From assembly GCA_001602925.1 (NCBI GenBank), contig LUZT01000005.1, positions 1 through 64,000 of the forward strand: a stretch of DNA of 64,000 nt, read 5' to 3'. The number at the start of each line of letters is the position of its first letter. The first letter of the stretch is position 1. Origin of the DNA: Chlorobiales bacterium Clorobi_01 (lineage in GTDB: Bacteria > Bacteroidota > Chlorobiia > Chlorobiales > Chlorobiaceae). Of this stretch, positions 1-7,529 are shown in pieces. The notes beneath the pieces are model-generated. The model was not told the origin of the DNA and did no database searches. It saw only the letters and a list, made by a program, of their open reading frames with translations. Made by a program: the position numbers and the translations under genes.

Positions 1-274
1 CAATTATCCTTCTGCACAGTTCATCAGTCTCGTAAAGAACAGAATACCAAAACGAATAAATTCGATAATCATAATCATTAATATGTATCGTCCTAACAAA
101 CTCATTAAAAAGCAATGATAAAGCCACCGAAGCCCCTCCAGCATAAGGCTCGACATAATGACCATCAGTCAATAAATTATATTCAACCAATAGCTGAATA
201 TAATGCGACAATCGCCCTTTACCGCCAGGATATCTAAGCGGCGAATAAAAATTATTCGTTAAATTAATTCCCAT
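1..274 (-). CDS. DNA adenine methylase (Dam/D12 class), N-terminal fragment
   Basis: This is the first 91 residues of an S-adenosylmethionine-dependent N6-adenine methyltransferase; the gene runs off the left edge. Reading the minus strand from the ATG at 274 gives the D12-class hallmarks: RYPGGKGRL near residue 13 (SAM-binding N-terminal loop), YVEPYAGGASVALSL (the FxGxG-like motif I) and INDYDYRIYSFW (acidic motif II). The start overlaps the stop of the upstream ParB-like gene by 16 bases, so the two are very likely translated together. Base composition is strongly AT-rich, unlike the core genes to the right. The catalytic DPPY motif lies outside the window, so activity cannot be judged. 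Confidence 0.85.
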   Translation of the reverse strand, partial: MGINLTNNFYSPLRYPGGKGRLSHYIQLLVEYNLLTDGHYVEPYAGGASVALSLLFNEFVRTIHINDYDYRIYSFWYSVLYETDELCRRII

Positions 275-1617
275 AGCTTCACAAAAAAGACTTCTAAATT
301 ATCCCAATTTCTTTTAAGTGCCTCCGGTTCTGGATGAAAATCTTTATTATGTACAAAAGCATTAAAAGTATCAATCGAAAATATACTATCTTTCATTGAT
401 GATGCTGTGTATGCACCTTTAAGCTTATGCTTATCCAAAACTCCTTTATCTTCAAGGTCTTTAGCAACAGAACTCAATTTGTTAGTTAACTTACTATTAT
501 TATTCACTCCGCTTATCGGGTACTTCTCAATATAACTATCCATTGAAAGCTCTATAAATACTCTAAAAGTAACAGCAGCCGAATTTTCAAAGTCTTTAAC
601 ATCTAAATCCTTCAATTCATGATAAATCTTATTAACCCTTGGCTGACTGATGGGAATAATTGTACTTTTAGGAATAATTGTATGTCGTTTTGATAATATT
701 GATTTGCTTCTTTTCTTTTTTTCATCATCACTTTGCTTTGTATCAATTTTCCTTGGGGGAGCAGTACTGATCAACTCCCAATCACCCGCCAACTCTCGTG
801 TTTTATCCGGCAAATCTGTCTTCTTAAAAGTTTCCAGATAAATCAATCTATCATCTTTATAATAAATATCTTTTACCGTAAAATCTCTTCGCAATAAATC
901 TCTCGCGACTTTACTTAATGGTTTAGCAACTTCTGACGGCTCATAGCGAGTAATAACCTTTCCGTCCTTAATATCAATCCCCGCCATACGTCTAAAATCT
1001 GGATCTGTTGCAAGACGCTGTAAAGATGATGATTTTACTTTTTTAAGGTTACTTTTCAACTCACCGTCAACACTTTCTTCTTTTTCCAAAAAATCAATTA
1101 TTTGTAAAGCATAATTTGAATTCCCTTTCACCCTCTCATCAAATCGTGCTTTTTGCTGCGCATCCCATCCTACAGTCCCAACCCCATCATTCTGTCCTGT
1201 ATGCTTTAATTCAATCCAATGCTCGGCCTCCTTTTCACTATCAAATAATATACATGGAATTTTTTCAATTGGATTTTTTGAATACTGTCCTGATAATTTT
1301 TTAAATCTATTTAGTAGAGATTTATGCTTTTCAGAGATCAATTCAGGATTTTCAAGTAACTTTAATGCAGTTACACGTCGATTCCCCTCTAAGACATTAA
1401 ATTCTCCTTCTTGTTTTTCATGTTTAGTAATAAAAATCGGATCTCCGGGATTTAATCCTTTATTTACAATATCATCTGCCAATTTAATTAATTTTTCTTT
1501 TTGGTCTTCAATCATTGTTTTTATGGCATCCCTCTGATTTCCAACCATCTCAAATCTTGGATTTTCAATATTTACATTCAATAATGCAATGTCAATTAAT
1601 TTTCTCTGATGACTCAT
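259..1617 (-). CDS. ParB/Srx-like domain protein with helical C-terminal domain
   Basis: A 452-residue protein. Residues about 45-90 match the ParB/sulfiredoxin N-terminal fold: a short strand followed by VLEGNRRVTALKLL (residues 75-88), where the EGNRR segment corresponds to the nucleotide-binding box of ParB-like proteins. The middle is charged (KKKRSK near residue 300). The last 100 residues are predicted helical and end with a VHNKDFH-type segment and NWDNLEVFF, which recalls HEPN-like helical domains in some defence proteins; that resemblance is from memory and tentative. It overlaps the downstream adenine methylase by 16 bases, so an operon is likely. AT-rich composition suggests acquisition. 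It is probably not a chromosome-segregation ParB, because no ParA or parS context is visible. Confidence 0.7.
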   Translation of the reverse strand: MSHQRKLIDIALLNVNIENPRFEMVGNQRDAIKTMIEDQKEKLIKLADDIVNKGLNPGDPIFITKHEKQEGEFNVLEGNRRVTALKLLENPELISEKHKSLLNRFKKLSGQYSKNPIEKIPCILFDSEKEAEHWIELKHTGQNDGVGTVGWDAQQKARFDERVKGNSNYALQIIDFLEKEESVDGELKSNLKKVKSSSLQRLATDPDFRRMAGIDIKDGKVITRYEPSEVAKPLSKVARDLLRRDFTVKDIYYKDDRLIYLETFKKTDLPDKTRELAGDWELISTAPPRKIDTKQSDDEKKKRSKSILSKRHTIIPKSTIIPISQPRVNKIYHELKDLDVKDFENSAAVTFRVFIELSMDSYIEKYPISGVNNNSKLTNKLSSVAKDLEDKGVLDKHKLKGAYTASSMKDSIFSIDTFNAFVHNKDFHPEPEALKRNWDNLEVFFVKLWELI

Positions 1618-1794
1618 ATTATTGAGTATTTAATATTGTTTCCACGACCTTGTTTATCTGCGCTTTTTACCGCGCCTTACTTACCATATTATTTTACCAA
1701 CCCTTAAATTCAATGTAATATATCTGTAAAAACCATATTAAACAACGAAATAGAGGTATTTACCGCAGCATTTTTTGACTGACTTTGTCGAATT

Positions 1795-1806
1795 CAGAAT
1801 GACAAG
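1795..1806. repeat. partial copy of dispersed CAGAATGACAAG repeat
   Basis: The 12-mer CAGAATGACAAG here also ends the repeat arm at 9967-10007 and is the reverse complement of the start of the arm at 9882. It lies in the 220-base gap between the ParB-like gene and the GlmU-like gene, just before the 3' end of the latter. Apart from this and AT-rich sequence nothing else is recognised in the gap. Confidence 0.5.
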
Positions 1807-1837
1807 AAAAGTTACGCGTATCTCGTATGTAAAAAAC

Positions 1838-3076
1838 CTATCGCCCACTCTGCTGCGCTGCCGTGCAGAACATCGCCTCATATGCCGCGCTCATCTCAAC
1901 CTTGCGCCGCGCCATCACCTTTCGCGCTGTCTCGACAGCTTTGTCGGCTTCGTACCGTGCCGTACCGGTGTGGCCGTCACCCCAGCTAAATGGCGAGACG
2001 TATTTCGCGGGCATTCCGTTGCCGAAGATGTTTGACGAGGTGCCGACGACCGTGCCAGTGTTGAAGCGGGTGCCGATGGAGCATTTCGAGTGCTCGCCCA
2101 TCAAGAGGCCGAGGAACTGCTGGCCGGTGGCCATTTTGCCGTACGCGGTCTCGATGCTCACCGGGCTGTAGTTGTTCTTGAGGTCGGAGGTGTCGGTGCC
2201 CGCGCCGAGGTTGCACCAGCTCGAAATGTAGGAGTGGCCGAGGAAGCCGTCGTGCTGCTTGTTCGAGAACGGCTCCATGATCGAATCCTCGATCTCGCCG
2301 CCCGCCTTCGCGCCGCCGCCGATGCAGACGTTGCTGTAAATCCGCGCGCCGCTCTTCACTCGCGCACCCGGCGCGACGAAAACGTTCTCCATCAGCAGCG
2401 CCACCGGCTCCACCACCGCGCCCGCACCGATATAGATATATCCGTCACTCGCATCGAGCACCGCGCCCGCCTTGACCTCCGCGCCTTTCTCGACGGTGAT
2501 CGCCGACGGATTGACCAGAATCGCCGACGGGTGCACCTCGCCCTCGATGCGCCCAAGCGGCAGAGCCGAGCCGTCCTCGCGCATCATCGCCGGATGCATC
2601 GCCACGGGATCCCAGAGATTTTCGATCAAACGGAACCCGGAAACTTCGACGCACGAGAACGCACCGGCCAGTACCATGCCATCGATGGTATCCGGAAACA
2701 CCGTTTCCAAAACATGAAGCGGCTCCGCTGTGGTGCGGCAAAACAGAAGATTGCCGTTCTGGATGACGGCCTCGCCCGGCGCAATTTTGCCCGCGTCGAT
2801 GAACTGCGTCACCGCCGCATCGCAGATGAGTCGCCCGTTGACGAGCAGCACCTCATCCTCCAGAACACGGTTGACCACCGAGCCGGGATTGGCCTCCGCG
2901 AACCACGGCGCGATATGGCGGCGCAAGTGCCAGGTCAACTTCTGCCAACCGCCGAGGGCTTCGACGAAACGCTGGCGGAGCGAATGGCAACCGGTCACGA
3001 GATCGTACACCGGCTTCAGGTCGGCGAGCGGCGAGAAGCGGAGCGTTTTTTCGTCTTCAAAAATGATGACCTGCAT
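1838..3076 (-). CDS. GlmU-like nucleotidyltransferase / hexapeptide-repeat acyltransferase
   Basis: A 412-residue protein of the GlmU-like family seen in Bacteroidetes and Chlorobi. The N-terminal part has a degenerate nucleotidyltransferase-like beginning (IFEDEKTLRFSPLADLKPVYDL). The C-terminal half, from about residue 180 to 340, is a left-handed beta-helix of imperfect hexapeptides (AILVNPSAITVEKGAEV, GAVLDASDGYIYIGAGAVV, GARIYSNVCIGGGAKAGG). It probably makes or modifies an activated sugar for the cell envelope, but the substrate cannot be read from the sequence. It is the last gene of a minus-strand run after the lipid kinase, with a 15-base gap, so co-transcription is likely. The N-terminal half lacks an obvious canonical GlmU pyrophosphorylase signature, so bifunctionality is uncertain. 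Confidence 0.75.
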   Translation of the reverse strand: MQVIIFEDEKTLRFSPLADLKPVYDLVTGCHSLRQRFVEALGGWQKLTWHLRRHIAPWFAEANPGSVVNRVLEDEVLLVNGRLICDAAVTQFIDAGKIAPGEAVIQNGNLLFCRTTAEPLHVLETVFPDTIDGMVLAGAFSCVEVSGFRLIENLWDPVAMHPAMMREDGSALPLGRIEGEVHPSAILVNPSAITVEKGAEVKAGAVLDASDGYIYIGAGAVVEPVALLMENVFVAPGARVKSGARIYSNVCIGGGAKAGGEIEDSIMEPFSNKQHDGFLGHSYISSWCNLGAGTDTSDLKNNYSPVSIETAYGKMATGQQFLGLLMGEHSKCSIGTRFNTGTVVGTSSNIFGNGMPAKYVSPFSWGDGHTGTARYEADKAVETARKVMARRKVEMSAAYEAMFCTAAQQSGR

Positions 3077-3091
3077 GGGAATCGATTTTCG

Positions 3092-4000
3092 TTATGGCTC
3101 GTAAAGCATCTCGACCGCGAGCGGCTCGGCGGTGATGGCGATTGCGCCGCCAGCCTTCTCGATCACCTCGCCATCCATGTGCATGGCCTCGCTTACGGAG
3201 AGGAACACCGCGACCGACCTCGCCTTGCAGTAGATGACTTTTGGATCGTGAATCTGGCTACCCTTCAGATATTTGAGCACATATCCAGGTACGCGCCATT
3301 TCGGAACGGCTTTCAGAATACACACGTCGAGCAGCCCGTCGAACGGATCGGCATCCGGCGAAATGCGGAACTTGCCGCCCTCGACCCTGCCGTTGGAAAC
3401 CGAAAAGGCGAACACCGGCTCGTCGAGCTCAATCTTCCCCTCTACGGTATCGAGCGTAATATGCATTTTTACTGCACGATAACCCAAAAGCACGCTCACC
3501 AGCGCCCAGGCGTACGACAGCTCGCCGCGCAGCCACTTCACCGACTTGACCGTGCTGGCGATCCGCCCGGTGAAGCCGATGCCGATGGAGTTGACGAAGT
3601 ACCGCGACTCTCCCCCGCCAAACTCGACCTTGCCGAGATCGACCTTGCGGCTCGTGGCTCCGGCAAAGCCGCGGATGCGCACCTCGTGCTCTTTTGCCGA
3701 GGGGTTGAAGGTCTTGAGAAAGTCGTTGGCCGATCCCACGGGAAGAACACCGACCTTCACCGGCTGGCCCGCCACAGCGTTGACCACCTCGTTGAGTGTG
3801 CCGTCGCCACCGCAGGCGATGAGCGTCGAGCCCTCCCCGGCGGCGGCGCGGGCGATCTCGGCGGCATGCCCGGCAAAGCGGGTCGTTTCGAGCGAAGCCA
3901 CCTCGAAGTGTGCGAGCGAGCGCTCGATGAGCGCGGCCTTGTCGGCGGCGCGCCCCTTGTCAGCAGCAGGGTTGAAAATGAAGGTAAAGCTATCGCCCAT
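3092..4000 (-). CDS. diacylglycerol kinase-family lipid kinase
   Basis: A 302-residue protein of the DAGK_cat/YegS/LCB5 family, which phosphorylates diacylglycerol or related lipids with ATP at the cytoplasmic membrane. Diagnostic segments are FIFNPAADKGRA near the N-terminus, the nucleotide-binding loop ACGGDGTLNEVVNAV near residue 60, and VGVLPVGSANDFLKTF near residue 83. I chose the ATG at 4000 (MGDSFTFIFNP) because the family begins at this motif; a longer reading frame to 4060 adds 20 unrelated residues over the phosphatase gene. It overlaps the upstream phosphatase stop by 11 bases, so translational coupling is likely. The precise lipid substrate is unknown. Confidence 0.9.
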   Translation of the reverse strand: MGDSFTFIFNPAADKGRAADKAALIERSLAHFEVASLETTRFAGHAAEIARAAAGEGSTLIACGGDGTLNEVVNAVAGQPVKVGVLPVGSANDFLKTFNPSAKEHEVRIRGFAGATSRKVDLGKVEFGGGESRYFVNSIGIGFTGRIASTVKSVKWLRGELSYAWALVSVLLGYRAVKMHITLDTVEGKIELDEPVFAFSVSNGRVEGGKFRISPDADPFDGLLDVCILKAVPKWRVPGYVLKYLKGSQIHDPKVIYCKARSVAVFLSVSEAMHMDGEVIEKAGGAIAITAEPLAVEMLYEP

Positions 4001-4526
4001 CGCCCGTCCCACTGTGTTGCAAAAACGCCCCTGCCTCTCTGTCGCCGATAGGCAGTTCATATGCCTCCCGCAAGGCTGACAGAATTCCCGTAGCGCTGTG
4101 CAGAAGTCGCTCCATGGTCCGCTCGAAGCCCTCTTCGCTGCCGTAATAAGGGTCTTCGATTTCCACGCCCACTTCAGACAGAGCGAAATCGGTCATCATG
4201 TGTACTGTCACCGGCAGACCGTCAAGCGCGTCGAGCATGTCACGATGATTTTCTGCATCCATAACGAAAATCCGGTCAAAGCTTCCGAGATCGAGGTCGT
4301 GAATACAACGCGCACGGATCGAAGAGATATCGATACCGTAACGTTCCGCCGCTCGAACAGCGCGGCGGTCAGGTGAAGAGCCCGACTGGTAGCACACCGT
4401 TCCGGCAGATTCGACCTCAAAAAAGCCACCGGCTCCGTGCAGCGATGCGGCGTGTCCGAAAGCGCCCTCTGCCATCGGAGAACGGCAGATATTTTCGTAA
4501 CAGACAAAAAGTATTCTTACCGGCAT
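3990..4526 (-). CDS. low-molecular-weight protein tyrosine phosphatase
   Basis: A 178-residue cytoplasmic phosphatase of the LMW-PTP family. The P-loop at residues 9-15 reads C-Y-E-N-I-C-R followed by SPMAEG, giving nucleophile Cys9 and phosphate-binding Arg15. The later general-acid loop EDPYYG carries the expected Asp-Pro. The common form has a small residue or leucine after the catalytic Cys; tyrosine here is a mild variation. In bacteria such enzymes often control exopolysaccharide tyrosine kinases, or serve as arsenate reductase relatives. No kinase or arsenic gene lies nearby, so the target is unknown. It is the first gene of a three-gene operon with the lipid kinase and GlmU-like gene, and is divergent from the regulator at 4694. 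Confidence 0.9.
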   Translation of the reverse strand: MPVRILFVCYENICRSPMAEGAFGHAASLHGAGGFFEVESAGTVCYQSGSSPDRRAVRAAERYGIDISSIRARCIHDLDLGSFDRIFVMDAENHRDMLDALDGLPVTVHMMTDFALSEVGVEIEDPYYGSEEGFERTMERLLHSATGILSALREAYELPIGDREAGAFLQHSGTGDGR

Positions 4527-4693
4527 GGCTTAAAATTTGATTGAAACAGGACGACAAACCCATGCAAAATTGAGGTTATAACGTAAAATATTATCACGTA
4601 AATAGTTTTTTAAAACCATACAATATCGGATATTTAAGTAGTTTGCATAGTATCCTGTAATTTTCATCTCCTCAACTCCTAAAGTCCCTCACC

Positions 4694-5914
4694 ATGACCC
4701 AATGCCCAGTTTCAGGACTTTCGGTTACCGAAAAAGAACATTGGAGCTTCGAAAATCGCCAGGGCAACTATACCAGAAAATACAGCCTGATCGGCAATGA
4801 TATCATTCATGTGCAGGAACTGGCCAGCCAGGGCATCATTCCGGATCATCTGTATTCCGCCGATTTCACATCACTGATTGGCGAGGAAAACCTCACCGGC
4901 AAGCCGGTGTTTATTATGATCGATTGTGAGCCCATCATCGATCTCAAATTCTCATACAAGAGAGAGTTCACGAACCTGGTCACCGCCCAGGAGTCCGACC
5001 TCAGGCTTATTGTGCTTTATAATATCAAGCCATCCGTCAGGCTTCAGCTTGAAATGTTGCAAAGCCTGGCAACAGAGAAGCTGCCGGTCATGCTCTGCGA
5101 ATCATACAAAGAGGCGGTAACCTCGATTCTCGATTTCAAATCAGGCAATGTTTCCAGTACAAAACCCGATGCCGGGACAGACAAGGCTTTCAGAAATGCG
5201 TTCCTTGCCGAAGTGTCGAGAATACTCATGCTCAGGCAGTTCAGCCAGCTGGAAATATTCCCTCCTGAAAATCATGCATCATATCCCTATTTTGAAATTC
5301 TCGACATGATGCGCCGCGACCTGCAAGCTCTGGAAGAGGAGCATCAGCAGAGCATCGAAAGGATAGAACAGGAGTTCCGGGTACTTCTTGCCAGCAAAAA
5401 TTCGTTGCTCGACGAGCAGATCGAGGTATGCAAAAGGAGCGAACAGCGGTTCAAGGCAGAGGAGTCCGCACTGCTTTCCAGAATTGCCGCACAGGAGATC
5501 GAAGCCACCAGAATTTCAACGGCAAATGCCGAAAAAAACGCGGCTCTGCGCACGTTGTGCGAAATGATCGAGAAGATCAACATCGATCCGGCAGCCATGG
5601 AGAAGATTTCAGCCCAATGCGCCACGCTCTTCGAAACCAGCGACCAGGCCGCGATGATCAATACCGAACTTACTGAAACCGACTCCGTCTTCCTCTCCAA
5701 ACTCCAGAAAAAGCACCCGAATCTCAATCAGAGAGAGCTCAGAATCAGCCTGATGATCAAGCTGGACTATCACTCACGCGACATCGCCAGGTCTCTCGGC
5801 CTGTCGACCAGAGGCATCGAAAGCATCCGGTACCGGCTGCACAAGAAAATCGGTCTCGACAAACACAACTCCCTCAAGACCTATCTTACGAACCTGGCCA
5901 CCGAATCGCTCTGA
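4694..5914 (+). CDS. coiled-coil regulator with C-terminal LuxR-type HTH (paralogue A)
   Basis: A 406-residue protein of unrecognised overall family. Residues 1-150 form an alpha/beta domain starting with the motif CPVSGLSVT and ending in an alternating strand/helix pattern (VFIMIDCEPIIDL, LRLIVLYNI, EKLPVMLCESYKEAV) that could be a STAS- or receiver-like fold, though no phosphoacceptor pattern is clear. Residues about 200-290 are a charged coiled coil. The last 75 residues are a LuxR/GerE-like helix-turn-helix (NLNQRELRISLMIKL, RDIARSLGLSTRGIESIRYR) of the type found at the C-terminus of Bacteroidetes TPR and coiled-coil regulators. It is probably a soluble DNA-binding regulator. The signal it senses is unknown. 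A paralogue follows at 6211. Confidence 0.7.
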   Translation: MTQCPVSGLSVTEKEHWSFENRQGNYTRKYSLIGNDIIHVQELASQGIIPDHLYSADFTSLIGEENLTGKPVFIMIDCEPIIDLKFSYKREFTNLVTAQESDLRLIVLYNIKPSVRLQLEMLQSLATEKLPVMLCESYKEAVTSILDFKSGNVSSTKPDAGTDKAFRNAFLAEVSRILMLRQFSQLEIFPPENHASYPYFEILDMMRRDLQALEEEHQQSIERIEQEFRVLLASKNSLLDEQIEVCKRSEQRFKAEESALLSRIAAQEIEATRISTANAEKNAALRTLCEMIEKINIDPAAMEKISAQCATLFETSDQAAMINTELTETDSVFLSKLQKKHPNLNQRELRISLMIKLDYHSRDIARSLGLSTRGIESIRYRLHKKIGLDKHNSLKTYLTNLATESL

Positions 5915-5932
5915 GTCGCCAAGTGAAGCGCT

Positions 5933-5977
5933 GCATTCATGCATTTCCCGTTACCAAACCGAAACATGCATGAATGC
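5933..5977. repeat. 12-bp perfect inverted repeat after paralogue A
   Basis: GCATTCATGCAT at 5933-5944 is exactly repeated in reverse complement at 5966-5977, with a 21-base loop. It begins 19 bases after the stop of paralogue A. No U-tract follows directly (an A-run follows at 5995), so it is either a non-canonical terminator hairpin or a binding site for a dimeric regulator. The rest of the 296-base gap to 6211 holds the promoter-like and palindromic elements listed separately. Confidence 0.6.
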
Positions 5978-6100
5978 CGGCGAATGCTCACGGCAAAAAA
6001 AGTATCCCCACCACAGAATCCTGTCAGAACGATACGTTAAACACGATATCGATTCAACAAAAAAAACTCGCCATACATATTACTTGACCTTCCGTAATTA

Positions 6101-6131
6101 TTGGGAATAATGGGAGAAAAAGTCGTATAAT
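6101..6131 (+). promoter_or_regulatory. candidate promoter of paralogue B
   Basis: A perfect TATAAT lies at 6126-6131, with TTGGGA at 6101-6106 as a possible -35 (19-base spacing, somewhat long). An alternative pair is TTGACC at 6084-6089 with AATAAT at 6106-6111 (16-base spacing). The region is AT-rich and lies about 80-110 bases before the start of paralogue B. Prediction by eye only. Confidence 0.35.
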
Positions 6132-6139
6132 ATGTGTAA

Positions 6140-6180
6140 CACCTGCATCATAACCGTATGATTATACTTCATGACAGGTG
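6140..6180. promoter_or_regulatory. nested inverted repeats, operator-like, before paralogue B
   Basis: ATCATA at 6147-6152 and TATGAT at 6157-6162 form a perfect palindrome with a 4-base centre. They are nested inside CACCTG (6140-6145) and CAGGTG (6175-6180), which are also reverse complements. The structure sits immediately downstream of the TATAAT at 6126 and 30 bases before the start codon. That fits an operator or a 5'-leader hairpin controlling paralogue B. Confidence 0.45.
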
Positions 6181-6210
6181 CCTTTAATAACGCAATAGTT
6201 GAAAGCACCC

Positions 6211-7437
6211 ATGCAAACCTGCCCAGTTTCCAATCTTCCGGTTACCTCAAAACACAACTGGAAATCAATCCCGGCCGGCGCCGATTATGTCAAACGCCTT
6301 GAGCTTATCGGTGACAACATTTTTCACCACTATGTCGAGTCGGATCATCCGGTAACGCTGAACTCCATGAGCATCGAACTGGTTCACGATGTGCTCGAAG
6401 AGAGTGGAATCAAGGACTCACCGCTCTACCTCCTGTGGGACATGAACAACATCAGTAACATATCATTCCAGTACAAGCAGGGCATTAACGACATCGTCTA
6501 CCGCTCGGGTCTCGATTTTGCCGTAGTCGTTTTTTACAACATCGACGAGTCGTGCAGAATCATCATCGAAACCTTCGCTGCAATGGCGCCCAACACGATG
6601 ACCGTGCTGCTCAGGGAAGACTATCGCGATGCGATGACCACCCTCTTGGAGTACCGGTCAGGCAAAGCTCCCGAGAAGCTGGAGGATCAGGATGTCGATG
6701 AGGAAATCTCGATGAAAAATGAATTTCTCGCGACTATCGCCAGAATTTCGTGGCTCAACATGCTCAACCAGAAAATATTCCTTCCACCCACCGATAGTCC
6801 CTTCTACCCCTACTTCAAGGCTATCGATCACATGCAGGAGGATCTGAAAGCCAGAGAAGAACTCCATGAAAAGGAGATGCGCCAGCTCAAGGCAGAAAAC
6901 GAGCAAAAGCTGAGTCAGAAAATCATCCAGCTCAATGCCCAGATTGAGCTTGGCAAAAAGGAGATCCAGCGATTCGAGCAGGAAAAAACTGCACTGAAAT
7001 CCAGAATCGCCGCTCAGGAGATGGAGCTGACAAGAATTTCCACTGCTGTCGGCGAAAAGACCTCCTCCCTGCACCTGATCTGCGACCAGATCAAGAGCCT
7101 CGACATCGAATCGGCGGCCAAGCAGAAAATTCTCGAGCAGTGCCACAGTATGATTGAGACCGAACTGACCGAAAAACGCCTCAAAACCGAGCTCACCGTC
7201 GGCGACTCGGAGTTCCTCTCCAAGCTTCAGAAAAAGCACCCAAACCTCAACCAGCGTGAACTCAGGGTAAGCCTGATGGTCAAGCTCAACTACGACACGC
7301 GGGAGATCGCGCGGTCAATCGGCATTTCGACGAGAGGCATGGAGAGCATCCGCTACCGGATGCACCGAAAACTCGGTCTGGACAAGCACAAGTCGATCAA
7401 GACCTACCTGTCAGAACTCGCATCGGAAGTGATCTGA
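6211..7437 (+). CDS. coiled-coil regulator with C-terminal LuxR-type HTH (paralogue B)
   Basis: A 408-residue paralogue of the protein at 4694-5914 with the same layout: N-terminal CPVSNLPVT, an alpha/beta domain of about 150 residues (LYLLWDMNNISNI, FAVVVFYNID, NTMTVLLREDYRDAM), a coiled coil at about 205-300, and a C-terminal helix-turn-helix (NLNQRELRVSLMVKL, REIARSIGISTRGMESIRYR). Similarity is strongest in the last 75 residues and in the block KSRIAAQEMELTRISTA; the N-terminal domains have diverged, which suggests different inputs and shared DNA targets. I chose the ATG at 6211 because it aligns with the paralogue's start; an upstream in-frame TTG at 6199 is less likely. It is probably an independently regulated gene. 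Confidence 0.7.
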   Translation: MQTCPVSNLPVTSKHNWKSIPAGADYVKRLELIGDNIFHHYVESDHPVTLNSMSIELVHDVLEESGIKDSPLYLLWDMNNISNISFQYKQGINDIVYRSGLDFAVVVFYNIDESCRIIIETFAAMAPNTMTVLLREDYRDAMTTLLEYRSGKAPEKLEDQDVDEEISMKNEFLATIARISWLNMLNQKIFLPPTDSPFYPYFKAIDHMQEDLKAREELHEKEMRQLKAENEQKLSQKIIQLNAQIELGKKEIQRFEQEKTALKSRIAAQEMELTRISTAVGEKTSSLHLICDQIKSLDIESAAKQKILEQCHSMIETELTEKRLKTELTVGDSEFLSKLQKKHPNLNQRELRVSLMVKLNYDTREIARSIGISTRGMESIRYRMHRKLGLDKHKSIKTYLSELASEVI

Positions 7438-7460
7438 CACCTGACAGACACCATACGAAT

Positions 7461-7499
7461 CAAACCACCGGGGTGCAATCAACACCCCGGTTTGTTTTT
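7461..7499 (+). terminator. rho-independent terminator after paralogue B
   Basis: CCGGGGTG at 7468-7475 pairs with CACCCCGG at 7483-7490 around a 7-base loop. It is followed by TTTGTTTTT. Located 24 bases after the stop of paralogue B. Confidence 0.85.
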
Positions 7500-7529
7500 A
7501 CGCCATCCCACCCCAATACAATACTACGG

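Noticed and set aside
259-1617. ParB-like gene as part of a chromosome partition locus
   Set aside because: No ParA gene or parS-like sites are near and the methylase overlap points to a restriction or defence setting.
2090-4051. Long plus-strand open frame opposite the GlmU-like and lipid kinase genes
   Set aside because: It spans three genes with clear family motifs on the other strand and has no recognisable motif itself; high GC makes long antisense frames common.
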